From contig JALNYU010000033.1 in assembly GCA_023229645.1 (NCBI GenBank), forward strand, positions 1-24,843: a stretch of DNA of 24,843 nucleotides, written 5' to 3'. Shown here in pieces: positions 14,287-23,540 of this stretch. Source of the stretch: Nevskia sp. Its GTDB lineage: Bacteria; Pseudomonadota; Gammaproteobacteria; Nevskiales; Nevskiaceae. The notes below the pieces were generated by a model. That model was not told where the DNA came from. It ran no database searches and saw only the letters and a list, made by a program, of their open reading frames with translations. Every line of letters starts with the position of its first letter. Position 1 is the stretch's first letter. Position numbers and translations under genes: made by a program.

Positions 14287-17200
14287 TTAACGCTGAAGCA
14301 CTGAGTGCCACTGCGCGCTGGCGGTTAGGACCAAGCCGGCTTGGATCGCCCGACCTGGCCAGAGTGCTGCGACCGCATCAGCGTAGGCTTCGAGCTGCGG
14401 CAGATGCCGCGCGACTAAGATTTCGCTGTTCGGCCGCGGCGCGGTTTTGTAGTCGAGTATCCACAGCGTGCTGCCGTCGTCGATCAGTCGATCGATCACG
14501 CCGCTGCGTAATTCGCCGTCGTCCAACCATTGCACCGGTGCTTCGTTCCAGGCGCGGCGATAGTGCTGTGGCTGAAAGAATGCCGCGAGCTGTGGCGCCG
14601 AGTAGGTCGTACGGGCGTCGGCGAGCCAAAGCGGCAGCTGAGTTTCGTCGATGCTCGTCGCCAGCACGGCATTGATGCGTGCGGCTAGTTTTTCCGGATC
14701 GCCAAGCCGATCCTCCGCAAGTTGTTGCAGCAGCCAGTGAATGGCCCGGCCGCGGACGGCGTCGTCAGCGTCACGGGTTGCGTCTTCGCCAGAGGGCAGG
14801 CGTTTGCTAGGCGTTGATGCGGTTAGCGGACGGCGCAGGCGCCGATCGTCGATTGCCGTCGCGGGGCTCGCAACGCGGTGGACAACGCCATCGGGCACTA
14901 CGCCGCGGCGGTAGCCGAGCGTATCGGCCGGCGCGCCGGGCAGCGCAGCTTCGGCAGCGAGGGTGGTCATCGCCGCCAAACAGCGCGCGTGCCAGCTGAG
15001 TTCGCCGCCAGCGCTTTTTTTGCCGCTCTCGAATGCCGAGATAAACAAATATTGCCGGGCGCGCGTCACCGCCACATACAGCAGATTTAGCGTTTCGCGC
15101 GCATCGCGCTGGCGTTGGTTATCGACCAACGTGCGGCTTAGGGCGTCACGTTGTTCAGCCCGGCCGGCGAGTAGAAAGCGGCTCGGGCGTTCATCGCCAG
15201 ACGGCCATTCGATCAGCCAGCCATCGTTACGATTACGTGGCGAAGGCGCGCTATTGACCAAAAACACCGCGGGCGCTTCGAGGCCTTTCGAGGCGTGGAT
15301 GGTCATCACGCGTACGGCGTCGTCGCCCGGCGGCGGCGCTTCGTCCGGCGCGCTGGTGGCTGCGCGGGCCCGCTGCGCTAAGTGATGATTAATGCGGCCC
15401 AGGGTTGGGTAGCGGCCCTGATCGGTGTCGAGCAGCAGCTGCAGAAACGCGCCGAAATTGGCACGGACGCGGGTATCACCCGGCAATGCCGCTTCGTAAC
15501 GCGCGATCAGCGCGGTTTCAAAACCGATGCGGTCCAGCAGGTCGTGCGCTGGCAAAGTGCGTGCGGCGGTGAGCCAGGCGCCGATCTGTGCGGCAGCCTC
15601 GGCCAGTGGCGTGCTGGCGTCTGCGGCTACGGCGAGCGTTTGCAGACGTTGCCACCAACTGCCGCCGCTGGCGCGTGCGAGGGTCAGCAAGTCGTCATCG
15701 CTGGCACCGAATAACGGCGACCGCAGCGTTTGCGCCAGTTCCAGATCGCGGTGCGGGGCATCGAGAAAGCGCAGCAGCGCGAGCAGGTCGCGCGCCAATA
15801 CGGTTTCGAGCAAGGTACCGCGGCTGGCGCCGGAAAATGGAATATTGCGGGCGGCGAGCGCCTGTTCGATCAGATGCAAATGAGTGCGCTGACGCGCGAG
15901 AATCATCACGTCGCCATAGCGCAAGCCGCGCGCGCCGCTGCCGTCGGCAACCGGTAATTCGGCCGCGACCAGCGCGGCGATGCGCGCGGCGATTTGCTGC
16001 GCTTCGGTGCGTGCGCGCAGGTCTTCGGCGATCAAGCGCGGCGTCGTCAGCGGATTGCGTAAGCCGGCAGTCTCAGCGACGGTCTCGGCCGGCAATGCCC
16101 GTACCAGCGGCGCGATTTCAACCGCGCCCCAGTCTTCACGGCGCCAGGTGCCGTGGGTTTGAAAGTCGATTGCCACGCCGTCGGCGCCCGCGAAGAGCGC
16201 GTTGACGAAATCGATGATCGCCGGCGCGCTGCGGCGTGAGTCGTTCAGCGGCATCGCCTCGCCATTAAACGCTGTGCCGACGTAGGCCGCGGCGGTGGCC
16301 ATCAGCTCCGGATTGGCGCGCCGGAAGCTGTAGATGCTTTGCTTGGTGTCGCCGACGATAAACGCCGTGCGATTGCGTTCGGGATCGCCAGCCGCCATTT
16401 CGTCGAGCAGCGGGAGCAGCAGCGACCACTGCGTCGGGTTTGTATCCTGAAATTCGTCGAGCAATAGGTGATCGAGCCGTTGGTCGAGCTTGTAGCGCAC
16501 CCAATCCGCCCGCTCCGGGTCGCGCAATAAGCGGTAGGTGCGCCACTCAAGATCGGCAAACGTTAGCGCCTGCGCCGCCTGCAGCACCGTTTCGAGCTGC
16601 GCCAGTAAGGCGTTGCCAAGCCGGAACGCGGCCGCGCTGCGACGCCAGGTTTCACGCCGCAATGTTTGTTCGCGCACGGCTTCGAGCACGCCGCAGAGCG
16701 TTTCGTAGCATTCGATAAAACGCGCGTATGCGGCGTCGGTAACGCCTTTCTTTTGCTTCAAGCTGCGCCGCTCGCCGGTTGCCGTCAGCAGCTTGGCAGC
16801 GGCGTGTCCGCGCGTTTGTGCGTCAACCGCGATTAACGCGGGTGCCAGCAGCGCGGCGTTCAGATGCCCCAGACCTTTAAATTCCAGCAGTAGGTCATGC
16901 AGCGCTTGTAGGTTTTGGCTAAAACTCGGCGCATCGAATGCCGTTTCAGGCGCATCGGTGTCGGGATCAAGATCGAGCTCCAAGGCCAGCGCGGTGCTTG
17001 CAGCGGCGGCGGGATCTTCGCCATCGGTGAGCCAGACTTCGCTATACGCCCACCAGTCGCTGCGCCGTTCGGCAAAGCCGACGATCCAGCCGCGGATCGC
17101 GCTTTCGCTGGCGCCCGTTGCGATCAAGACATCGAGCGCTTGCGCTTCCAGGCTTTCCGGCTGGCGTTGGATCTGTGCCAGCAAGCGGTCCAGCGCGCGC

Positions 17201-17664
17201 GTCAGCACTTCCTGTTCGTCCTCGATCAAGCTGAAGCCGGCCGGTACTTCGGCCTCGACGGCAAAGCGCGTCAGTACGTCTTGGCAGAACGCGTGCAGCG
17301 TTTGTGCGCGCAGGCCAAACGGCGCAAACAGCAGCGGCTCGTAGAGCGCCCGGGCGCGAGCGTGTAGGGCGGCGTCGGGCGTGAGATCGAGTTCGCGCAG
17401 GAGGCGATCGAGCGTCGAGCTGTCGGCATAGGCCAGTTCGCGCAGCCGGGCTTCGACCCGCTCGCGCATCTCCGATGCCGCTTTGCGGGTGAACGTCAGC
17501 GCCAAAATACGGCCTGGCTCGACGCCCGCCAGCAGCAGCCGGACGATGCGCGATACCAGTTGCCAGGTTTTGCCGCTGCCGGCCGAAGCGGCAACGCTGA
17601 CCGAACGCTGCGGATCAAGCGCCGCGTTCAAGCCTGTACTCCGGGCCACGCGTTGCGGCGGCAA
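14287..17664 (-). CDS. addA: AddA-type helicase-nuclease of double-strand break repair
   Basis: AddA is the UvrD/Rep-type helicase and nuclease subunit of AddAB, which resects double-strand breaks for RecA. The 1125-aa product shows helicase motif I (Walker A) ASAGSGKT at residues 26-33 and motif Ia ALTFTRKAASEMRERV. Motif II is LLLDEFQDTN, motif III GDTKQSIYSFR, motif V TIHASKGLEAPAV and motif VI LLYVAVTRAR. The C-terminal RecB-type nuclease has GVIDRLIDDG and ILDYKTA, with D1071 and K1073. The ATG at 17664 lies inside the end of addB, a 37-bp overlap in another frame, which points to coupled translation. Length is normal. It could also be labelled a UvrD-helicase exonuclease V beta homologue; AddA is better because of the addB partner. 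Confidence 0.95.
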   Translation of the reverse strand: MPPQRVARSTGLNAALDPQRSVSVAASAGSGKTWQLVSRIVRLLLAGVEPGRILALTFTRKAASEMRERVEARLRELAYADSSTLDRLLRELDLTPDAALHARARALYEPLLFAPFGLRAQTLHAFCQDVLTRFAVEAEVPAGFSLIEDEQEVLTRALDRLLAQIQRQPESLEAQALDVLIATGASESAIRGWIVGFAERRSDWWAYSEVWLTDGEDPAAAASTALALELDLDPDTDAPETAFDAPSFSQNLQALHDLLLEFKGLGHLNAALLAPALIAVDAQTRGHAAAKLLTATGERRSLKQKKGVTDAAYARFIECYETLCGVLEAVREQTLRRETWRRSAAAFRLGNALLAQLETVLQAAQALTFADLEWRTYRLLRDPERADWVRYKLDQRLDHLLLDEFQDTNPTQWSLLLPLLDEMAAGDPERNRTAFIVGDTKQSIYSFRRANPELMATAAAYVGTAFNGEAMPLNDSRRSAPAIIDFVNALFAGADGVAIDFQTHGTWRREDWGAVEIAPLVRALPAETVAETAGLRNPLTTPRLIAEDLRARTEAQQIAARIAALVAAELPVADGSGARGLRYGDVMILARQRTHLHLIEQALAARNIPFSGASRGTLLETVLARDLLALLRFLDAPHRDLELAQTLRSPLFGASDDDLLTLARASGGSWWQRLQTLAVAADASTPLAEAAAQIGAWLTAARTLPAHDLLDRIGFETALIARYEAALPGDTRVRANFGAFLQLLLDTDQGRYPTLGRINHHLAQRARAATSAPDEAPPPGDDAVRVMTIHASKGLEAPAVFLVNSAPSPRNRNDGWLIEWPSGDERPSRFLLAGRAEQRDALSRTLVDNQRQRDARETLNLLYVAVTRARQYLFISAFESGKKSAGGELSWHARCLAAMTTLAAEAALPGAPADTLGYRRGVVPDGVVHRVASPATAIDDRRLRRPLTASTPSKRLPSGEDATRDADDAVRGRAIHWLLQQLAEDRLGDPEKLAARINAVLATSIDETQLPLWLADARTTYSAPQLAAFFQPQHYRRAWNEAPVQWLDDGELRSGVIDRLIDDGSTLWILDYKTAPRPNSEILVARHLPQLEAYADAVAALWPGRAIQAGLVLTASAQWHSVLQR

Positions 17665-20435
17665 ATGCCGTCGTACTCGCAGCGGCTGCAGCTATTGTCG
17701 TCACCGTGTGCGGGCAAAGCGTGACGGCTGCTGAGATCATCGTGCAGCTGCTGTAGTCGCTCAGTAACTGCGGCGCTGAGATCGGATAATTCGCCGTCTT
17801 CGACCGCGATCAAGCGTTGATCTTTTAGATTCCAGTATTCGACTGCGCTGGCCTCGGCGCTCAGCGCGTAATGCGGCAACTGCACCGCTTCGCCACTGAG
17901 GATGTCGTCGCGCGTCGGCACGCTGCCGCCGGTTTTGTAGTCGACGATGCGCGTTTGGTCGGCGCGGCGTTCCAGGCGATCGATAACGCCGCGCAACTGC
18001 CAGCCGGCGATGCCGCGCGGCACTTCAACTTCAACTTCGATGTGGTCGGCGTCGCCCCGCGCAATCAGCTGCTCGGCCAGCCACGGTGCCAATTGCGCGA
18101 ATTCATGGCGCCAGGTTTTCGCCAGCGGCCGGGCGGCGAGGTCGGCGGCAAACACGGCGTCGGCCAATTCTGCAAGCTTGCCGATCACCGCGTCTTCACG
18201 GCCAGCCTGCAGCGGGCCGGCGTAAGGTGCCGGCAGCGTCGGCGTGTGCTGCTGGTAAAAGCCGCGCAGAATTTCATGCACGCGCTCACCGTAGTCGCGG
18301 CGCGAGGCGGCTTCGTCCGGGGCTTGCTCGGCGTAGAGCTGCAACGCGTTGCGGACGTGAAAACGGTACGGGCAGTCGATCAACGCCTGATGGCTGTTGG
18401 CGCTGAGTTTGAAATTCAGCCGATCAGCCGCCGCCGATGGCTGCGGCATGACGGCCGGCTGGACATCGATAGCCGCCGTGCTCGCCGAGACCTGCGTCGC
18501 CGCGGTACCGGCGCGCGCTGTGAGCATTTCATCGGTGAGCGTAGTGAACCCGGCGGCCTCGGCAAACGCTGATAAGCCGGCCAGCCACGGCGACAATTGC
18601 GCCGGCTCGCCATCGCCTGCGGCGGCGTAGGTGATCGTTACCGACGGCGCGGCTTCGAGTACGCGCCGCAGCCGCAGCAGCGTTTGCGCTTGCCGCTGGC
18701 TCCAGTCCGGCAGGCCAAGTTCGCGTCGCACGGCTTGATTGAAAAAGGTTTCACCGGCGGCGCTGCCGGGGAGTTGCGCGCGCGTGGCCGAAGCGAGAAT
18801 CAGCGCGTCGGCAGTCAGCCCCTGAGTTTGTTCGAGCGTATACAAGGCAACGCGGGCATTGCCGGCGAGCGTCGGCCGGTACAGCGTGCTTTCCAGATGC
18901 CGTTCGAGCAGGGCACGGAAGTCGCCCCAATCCAGACGCAGCGCGGTGCCGGCCAGTGCGTTTTCAAGCAGGCTCAGCGCGGCAATAAGCTGCGCGCCGG
19001 CTTCGTCCTCCGCCAAGCCGCCCGCGAGGCCCACTGCTTTTAGACTGCGGCTGATGGCCGCCGCCCACTCAGCCCCGGCGCGCGCGGGGCCTGCAATCGG
19101 CAATTCAGCGGCAGCGAGGCGCAGGCGCTCGAACACCGCCGGGAACGCGTTTTCCACCGCTTGCGCAAACGCGCGTAGGCCGCTGACCGGCGGGTTTTCC
19201 TGATGGCCGTTGAATAACACTTCGCGTTCCAGGCGCGCCGCCAATAACGGTTCGGGCCGCTGTTCCGGTTCGCCGATGTAGTAGCCGCACTTCAGTAAAT
19301 CTAATAGCGGCCGAAAGTGAAAACCGGTTTCCAAGCATTCGAGCCAGGACATAAACGCAGCGCCGGCACGGCTCGTGGTGACCGCCCAGCCGACACGGTC
19401 TTCCAGCGCCAGTTCAGCGTGTTCGAGCAGCGCGCGCAGGCGCCGCGCGAGGCGGCGATCATTGCTGACGATCGCGACGCGGCGCGCGCCGTTCAGCAGC
19501 GCAAGCCGTGCCGCCAGTTCGACGATATGCGCCTCGTGCTCGGCATTCGCCGCCGCGGCTAGGTGTAAGCCGCTGTCGCCATTGGCGTGCAAAGCCGCCG
19601 CCCGCGCGCGCGCGGGTTCCGGGCTTTCGGCGTAGCAGGCATCAAGTAGCGCGGTGCGCGGATTCGGCACAGCGGCGGCGATTTCGCTGGCGACGCCGAG
19701 CGCCGCAAACAAGCTGCGCAGCGCCGCGCCATCGCGGCCTTCGAGCCGACCTTGCGTCCAGAAGCAGACCCTGCCTTGCTGGATCGCCGGTTGCAGCAAA
19801 CGGCATTCGGCGCGGCTAAGCTCATCAAAACCCAGCCAATACTGCAGTTGCGGCTCGGCCAGCGCCGCGTGAAGCCCGGCGAGGTAGGCAACGGCCGGTG
19901 CCCGCGCGCCAATTTCTTCGGTGTAAGCGCGCCACAGGCGATGCACGATTTGCGCTTCGCGCGATAGCGCTGCCAATTCGGGCGCTTGATAAGCGTGGCG
20001 GAGCTGCGCGGTAAACGCTGCTTCATCGTCTGGCAGCGGTGCGGCGTTCAGCGTCAGCTGTTCAAAAATCGGGTAGAGCGCGTCTGCAAGGCGCAGCGGA
20101 TCTTGGTCCGGAAAGACCGAGCGCAGGCGAGTCAGCCACTCAGCCAGACGCAGGCGGCAGGCCAGTGCAGAAAACGGCGTTGGGCTATCCGGCGGTAATG
20201 CTTCTGCAGCCAATTGCGCGGCGGTGATGCAGCGCGGCCCCAGCACTGCGCCGCCAGCGGCGTGCGCCAGCGCCAAGCGCAATGGCCGGACCATCGCTGG
20301 CGCTGCAACCACGAGCGTTAAATGGGATAAATCAGGCAGTTCAGCGCGATGTTGGGCAACTAAACGGCGCGCGACCGCATCGGCAAAATCGACTGCGGTG
20401 GGGATTACAACGCCAGCTGGCGAGTCACTGAACAT
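17628..20435 (-). CDS. addB: AddB-like nuclease with iron-sulfur cysteine set
   Basis: This 935-aa protein is the proteobacterial AddB-type partner of AddA, often annotated as probable DNA repair protein. The N-terminal two-thirds resembles an inactivated helicase; no Walker A motif is visible. The C-terminal PD-(D/E)XK nuclease has GVIDRLERR and IVDYKTGG, with D832 and K834. Four cysteines fit the AddB 4Fe-4S signature: C688 in LIDCPYRF, then C916, C919 and C925 with spacing C-X2-C-X5-C. In characterised AddB this cluster closes the nuclease domain and supports DNA binding. The gene lies 71 bp after fdxA on the same strand. Confidence 0.93.
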   Translation of the reverse strand: MFSDSPAGVVIPTAVDFADAVARRLVAQHRAELPDLSHLTLVVAAPAMVRPLRLALAHAAGGAVLGPRCITAAQLAAEALPPDSPTPFSALACRLRLAEWLTRLRSVFPDQDPLRLADALYPIFEQLTLNAAPLPDDEAAFTAQLRHAYQAPELAALSREAQIVHRLWRAYTEEIGARAPAVAYLAGLHAALAEPQLQYWLGFDELSRAECRLLQPAIQQGRVCFWTQGRLEGRDGAALRSLFAALGVASEIAAAVPNPRTALLDACYAESPEPARARAAALHANGDSGLHLAAAANAEHEAHIVELAARLALLNGARRVAIVSNDRRLARRLRALLEHAELALEDRVGWAVTTSRAGAAFMSWLECLETGFHFRPLLDLLKCGYYIGEPEQRPEPLLAARLEREVLFNGHQENPPVSGLRAFAQAVENAFPAVFERLRLAAAELPIAGPARAGAEWAAAISRSLKAVGLAGGLAEDEAGAQLIAALSLLENALAGTALRLDWGDFRALLERHLESTLYRPTLAGNARVALYTLEQTQGLTADALILASATRAQLPGSAAGETFFNQAVRRELGLPDWSQRQAQTLLRLRRVLEAAPSVTITYAAAGDGEPAQLSPWLAGLSAFAEAAGFTTLTDEMLTARAGTAATQVSASTAAIDVQPAVMPQPSAAADRLNFKLSANSHQALIDCPYRFHVRNALQLYAEQAPDEAASRRDYGERVHEILRGFYQQHTPTLPAPYAGPLQAGREDAVIGKLAELADAVFAADLAARPLAKTWRHEFAQLAPWLAEQLIARGDADHIEVEVEVPRGIAGWQLRGVIDRLERRADQTRIVDYKTGGSVPTRDDILSGEAVQLPHYALSAEASAVEYWNLKDQRLIAVEDGELSDLSAAVTERLQQLHDDLSSRHALPAHGDDNSCSRCEYDGICRRNAWPGVQA

Positions 20436-20466
20436 GCGGGCGGTCTGTTATTCGGTAGTAACAACC

Positions 20467-20497
20467 GCCGCGCAGTATTAGCGCAAACCCGCGCGGC
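20467..20497 (-). terminator. Hairpin between fdxA and addB
   Basis: GCCGCGC (20467-20473) and GCGCGGC (20491-20497) form a perfect 7-bp stem with a 17-base loop, just after the fdxA stop codon on the minus strand. No T tract follows. It could attenuate transcription into addB; confidence is low. Confidence 0.3.
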
Positions 20498-20506
20498 TCA
20501 GCGGGC

Positions 20507-20830
20507 TTAGCGCTCCAGCAGCTTGAACTTGTCCGGCTTGCCATCCCATTCTTTGGCGTCGGGCAGGCCGCCTTTTTTCTCGGTCAGCACCGGCCAGATC
20601 CGCGATAGATCCCGGTTCAGCGGAATGAAATGCGCCTGATCAGCGGGGACATCGTCCTCCGCCAGAATCGCGTTCGCCGGGCATTCCGGTTCGCACAGCG
20701 TGCAGTCGATGCATTCTTCCGGGTCGATGACGAGGAAGTTCGAGCCTTCGTGAAAGCAATCGACGGGGCAGACTTCCACACAGTCCGTGTACTTACATTT
20801 GATGCAATTTTCGATGACGACAAAGGTCAT
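20507..20830 (-). CDS. fdxA: FdxA, 7Fe ferredoxin (3Fe-4S plus 4Fe-4S)
   Basis: This 107-aa soluble electron carrier is closely similar in layout to Azotobacter ferredoxin I. Cysteines are at 9, 12, 17, 21, 25, 40, 43, 46 and 50, in CIKCKYTDCVEVCPVDC and CIDCTLCEPECP. By comparison with the family, C9, C17 and C50 bind the 3Fe-4S cluster and C21, C40, C43 and C46 the 4Fe-4S cluster. The frame stays open upstream to 20986, but the protein family starts at MTFVV, so the ATG at 20830 is used. The ribosome binding site is weak. It lies 112 bp after bioA and before addB. The physiological partner is not indicated. Confidence 0.95.
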   Translation of the reverse strand: MTFVVIENCIKCKYTDCVEVCPVDCFHEGSNFLVIDPEECIDCTLCEPECPANAILAEDDVPADQAHFIPLNRDLSRIWPVLTEKKGGLPDAKEWDGKPDKFKLLER

Positions 20831-20942
20831 GGCGCGCGCTTTTCGAACAAGTTGATGATTGAAGTCTGCAAGTTTAATGGCAAAGCGCGCTGTGCGCAGC
20901 CTGCGGCCGGAAATTGCTGCCGTCGCGCGGCGGAATGCGGGC

Positions 20943-22292
20943 TCAATTCTGCGTCGCGTGCTCGATGCCTTGGATCGCCACCTCACAGATTTGCGCCATT
21001 TCCTCGTCGCTTACCACGTACGGTGGCATGAGATACACGACGTTGCCGAGCGGGCGCAGCAACACGCCGTGTTCCAGCCCGTATTGATAAACCCGCAAGC
21101 CACGCCGTTCCTCCGCCGGATAGGCCTCGCGTTTACGCGGATTTTTTGCCAGTTCGACGGCCAAAATCATGCCTTGTTGGCGGACGTCAGCCACGCGCGG
21201 GTGGCTGGCGAGTTCCGCCATCAGCGTCCACATCAGCGCGCCGCTGCGGCGGTTACGGGCGTGCCAATCCTGTTCTTCGAAGATTTCCAGCGTCGCCAGC
21301 GCGGCGGCGCAGGCCAGCGGGTTGCCGGTGTAACTGTGTGAATGCAGAAAAGCTTTCTGCGTGGCGTAGTCGGCGTAAAACGCCTCATAAACATGATCGG
21401 TAGTCATGACCACCGCCAACGGCAGCGTGCCGCCGGTGAGCCCTTTCGACAAGCACATGAAATCCGGCGTAATGCCGGCCCAGTCACTGGCGAATAGGCG
21501 GCCGGTGCGGCCGAAGCCGACGGCAATTTCATCGGCGATCAGATGCACGCCGTGGCGGGTGCAGGCTTCGCGCAACAGCTTCAGGTAGATCGGGTGGTAC
21601 ATGCGCATACCGCCCGCGCACTGCACCAGCGGCTCGACGATGACCGCAGCCGTTTCATCGGCATGGCGGGCGAGGGCGTCTTCCATGTCGCGGAAGCGGC
21701 GCCGCGTGTAATCCTCCCAGGCTTCGCCGGGCGCGCGGTGAAAGCAGTCCGGTGTTTCAACGCTAATCGGCTGCATCAGCAGCGGGGTGTAGGCATCGCG
21801 ATACATGCCGCCGCCGCTAACGCTGAGCGCGCCCAGCGTTTCGCCGTGGTAGCTGTTATTGAGGCAGATGAACCGTGTTTTCGCCGGCTTGCCATGATTG
21901 CGCCAGTAGTGCGCGCTCATTTTCAGCGCCACTTCAACGGCCGAGCTGCCGTTGTCGGCGTAGAAGCAGCGGTTGAGCCCAGCCGGGGTGATCGCCGAGA
22001 GTTTCTCCGAGAGGCGAACCACCGGCTCGTGGGTAAAACCGCCGAGCAATACGTGATCGAGTTGATCCAACTGCGCCTTCACCGCCGCCACAATATGCGG
22101 GTGGCGATGGCCGAAAATATTGGTCCACCAGGAGCTTACGGCGTCGAGATAGCGGCGGCCATCAAAGTCAGTCAGCCACGGGCCTTGCGCGGTTTGGATC
22201 GGCACCAACGGCAGCCATTCGTGATCCTTCATCTGTGTGCAGGGATGCCAGACATGCGCAAGCGAGCGCGCCATCCAATCGGAATTACTCAT
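20943..22292 (-). CDS. bioA: BioA, adenosylmethionine-8-amino-7-oxononanoate aminotransferase
   Basis: BioA is the PLP-dependent enzyme that converts 7-keto-8-aminopelargonate to 7,8-diaminopelargonate in biotin synthesis, with S-adenosylmethionine as the usual amino donor. The 449-aa product has the family landmarks HVWHPCTQM (~13-21), DAVSSWW, DNGSSAVEVALKM, NNSYHGETLGALSV, the DEIAVGFGRTG segment and the PLP lysine K283 in LSKGLTGG. It ends close to normal length. The other biotin genes are not in the window, so bioA stands apart here. No BirA-type palindrome is visible upstream. Its start region is divergent from the DUF350 gene, with 119 bp between the two starts. Confidence 0.96.
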   Translation of the reverse strand: MSNSDWMARSLAHVWHPCTQMKDHEWLPLVPIQTAQGPWLTDFDGRRYLDAVSSWWTNIFGHRHPHIVAAVKAQLDQLDHVLLGGFTHEPVVRLSEKLSAITPAGLNRCFYADNGSSAVEVALKMSAHYWRNHGKPAKTRFICLNNSYHGETLGALSVSGGGMYRDAYTPLLMQPISVETPDCFHRAPGEAWEDYTRRRFRDMEDALARHADETAAVIVEPLVQCAGGMRMYHPIYLKLLREACTRHGVHLIADEIAVGFGRTGRLFASDWAGITPDFMCLSKGLTGGTLPLAVVMTTDHVYEAFYADYATQKAFLHSHSYTGNPLACAAALATLEIFEEQDWHARNRRSGALMWTLMAELASHPRVADVRQQGMILAVELAKNPRKREAYPAEERRGLRVYQYGLEHGVLLRPLGNVVYLMPPYVVSDEEMAQICEVAIQGIEHATQN

Positions 22293-22411
22293 CGAACCAT
22301 CGTCAAAAACAAAGGGCGGGTGCAGAGTTTGAACCGGCTGCAGCGGCTGCGCACGGCGCCGGATTCCCGCACAATCGCCGGGGTCACCTTTATCGACGGA
22401 GCGCAGCAGCC

Positions 22412-22813
22412 ATGAGCGAATATCTGATCCACCTGCAGGCGTTTCTGCAATGGCTGGGATTATCGCTGCTGCTAGCCGGCGCGTTTATCGCACTCTATGT
22501 GTGGATAACGCCGCCGCACGAGCTAAAGCTGATTCGCGGCGGCAACGTGAGCGCCGCGGTAATGGTCGGCGGCACCGTGCTCGGCTACGTATTGCCGCTG
22601 GCCAGCGCGCTGGTGCATGGCGCCAATCTGATCGATTTTCTAATCTGGGGCGTTATCGCGATGCTGGTGCAACTGGCGCTCTACTTGGTGATGCGCCTCG
22701 CGTATCCAAAGCTTACCCAAGACATCGTCGAAGACCGCGTTTCCGTCGCAATACTCGCCGCAGCACTAGCGCTGGCCACCGGCATCTTGAATGCGGCGTC
22801 AATGGTCGGGTGA
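22412..22813 (+). CDS. DUF350 integral membrane protein
   Basis: This 133-aa protein has four predicted transmembrane segments: about 10-32 (LQWLGLSLLLAGAFIALYVW), 45-68, 72-94 and 110-131. The loop TPPHELKLIRGGN followed by SAAVMVGGTVLGY is typical of the DUF350 (UPF0719-like) family, in which two similar halves are repeated. The function of the family is unknown; members often lie near potassium channel or polyamine genes, which is not the case here. The ATG at 22412 begins MSEYLIHL; a longer in-frame extension upstream lacks family character. It is divergent from bioA. Confidence 0.85.
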   Translation: MSEYLIHLQAFLQWLGLSLLLAGAFIALYVWITPPHELKLIRGGNVSAAVMVGGTVLGYVLPLASALVHGANLIDFLIWGVIAMLVQLALYLVMRLAYPKLTQDIVEDRVSVAILAAALALATGILNAASMVG

Positions 22814-23010
22814 ATTGGGCATGCTCGGGCTGCCGGCTGCCGGCTGCAGCTTCGGCAGCGGCCTATTTCCGATCACCGCAGCCTTCATCCGCCTGGGGAG
22901 CCCGGCTCGCAGCAAAATGAGCGGGCGGGGGACTCCAACACTTGCTGTATCGCCCCAATCTAGGCGCGGCGGTGTAGCGCTTCCCGCTCGCAAACACCGT
23001 CGCCTTCATC
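22814..23010. other. Non-coding stretch before the integrase remnant
   Basis: No convincing gene is seen. Open frames here on both strands lack recognisable protein features and have no ribosome binding site. The start carries a short imperfect repeat of GCTGCCG units (22829-22850). On the minus strand the decayed integrase frame continues leftward from 23011 without recognisable integrase motifs, so the remnant's end lies near here. Confidence 0.5.
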
Positions 23011-23394
23011 TCGACAGGTGGATTGCTATCCACTCTGCGCTGCGAACACCGTTCATGTCATTCCGCGCGCGCACGCCTTGCGTTTGGCCTGAACCACCTC
23101 ATTCAATCAAGGCAGATCAATATTCAGTACGCGCTTGTACAGAAACAAAATTGCCGACTTCGCCTGATTCTGAGTGGACGGTTAAACCGAACGATCCACC
23201 GCCAAATGCGAAAGAAAAGCCGCCACCTCGCTCGGCCCCATATCCTTGGGATGACGCTTGCCGTGGAACAAAATGAAACGCCGCGCCTAGTCCAAGTAGG
23301 CATGCTCGGTACGGGTACTGTAATGATGCGCACGCAACACCAACCGAATCTGATCCAGGAGTTTCGGCGGCTTTTGAGCGTCTATCTTTATCCG
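23011..23394 (-). pseudogene. intI: Integron-type tyrosine integrase, N-terminal remnant
   Basis: One minus-strand frame carries a clear N-terminal (SAM-like, core-binding) domain of an integron integrase: KPPKLLDQIRLVLRAHHYS, TRTEHAYLD, RRFILFHGKRHPKDMG, SEVAAFLSHLAV, STQNQAKSAILFLYKRVL and NEVVQAKRKA. It is broken by five in-frame stops (codons at 23287-23289, 23182-23184, 23107-23109, 23053-23055 and 23026-23028). At least two replace tryptophans expected in AYLDW and LPWL. No frameshift was needed over about 120 codons. The catalytic C-terminal domain (R-H-R-Y) is absent. It faces away from the cassette, the standard integron layout. The subgroup (IntI versus a close chromosomal relative) is inferred from motif recall. 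Confidence 0.85.
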
Positions 23395-23395
23395 G

Positions 23396-23445
23396 AAAAT
23401 TTTAGTTGGCTATAAAATGAAAACGCAATGCCAACCCAAAATTTT
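23396..23445. repeat. Imperfect palindrome between the integrase remnant and the cassette
   Basis: AAAATTTTAGTTGGC (23396-23410) pairs with GCCAACCCAAAATTTT (23430-23445), leaving a 19-base loop that contains TATAAAAT. It sits where an integron would hold the integrase promoter and attI. It may be a remnant regulatory site, a terminator or a chance AT-rich palindrome. Confidence 0.5.
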
Positions 23446-23522
23446 TCAGAGGCTTAAAATCAACGAATTGACGATAGGCGGAACGATGGGCTAATTTGCC
23501 GTCGGTCTAAATAGCGTTAGGC
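23446..23522 (+). other. Possible attI region ending in a core site
   Basis: The spacer between the integrase remnant and the first cassette ends with GCGTTAGGC (23514-23522). This contains the integron core GTTRRRY as GTTAGGC (23516-23522), where attI and the first cassette would join. A TTGACG hexamer at 23468-23473 could be a -35 box, but no good -10 follows. attI sites are poorly conserved between integron classes, so this is called by position and core site only. Confidence 0.5.
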
Positions 23523-23540
23523 CCCACTAAGGAAAGTTCA

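Noticed and set aside
15588..16205. Long plus-strand frames antisense to addA and addB
   Set aside because: These are typical GC-rich shadow frames; addA and addB carry complete motif sets on the other strand.
20831..20986. N-terminal extension of the ferredoxin frame
   Set aside because: The ferredoxin family begins at MTFVV. The extension is arginine-rich, overlaps the bioA 3' end and has no homology that I recognise.
22293..22411. BirA operator upstream of bioA
   Set aside because: I looked for a TTGTAAACC-type palindrome between bioA and the DUF350 gene and found none.
22791..23276. Plus-strand open frame of 161 codons
   Set aside because: It runs from inside the DUF350 gene and antisense across the integrase remnant. 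Composition is proline- and arginine-rich without recognisable domains.
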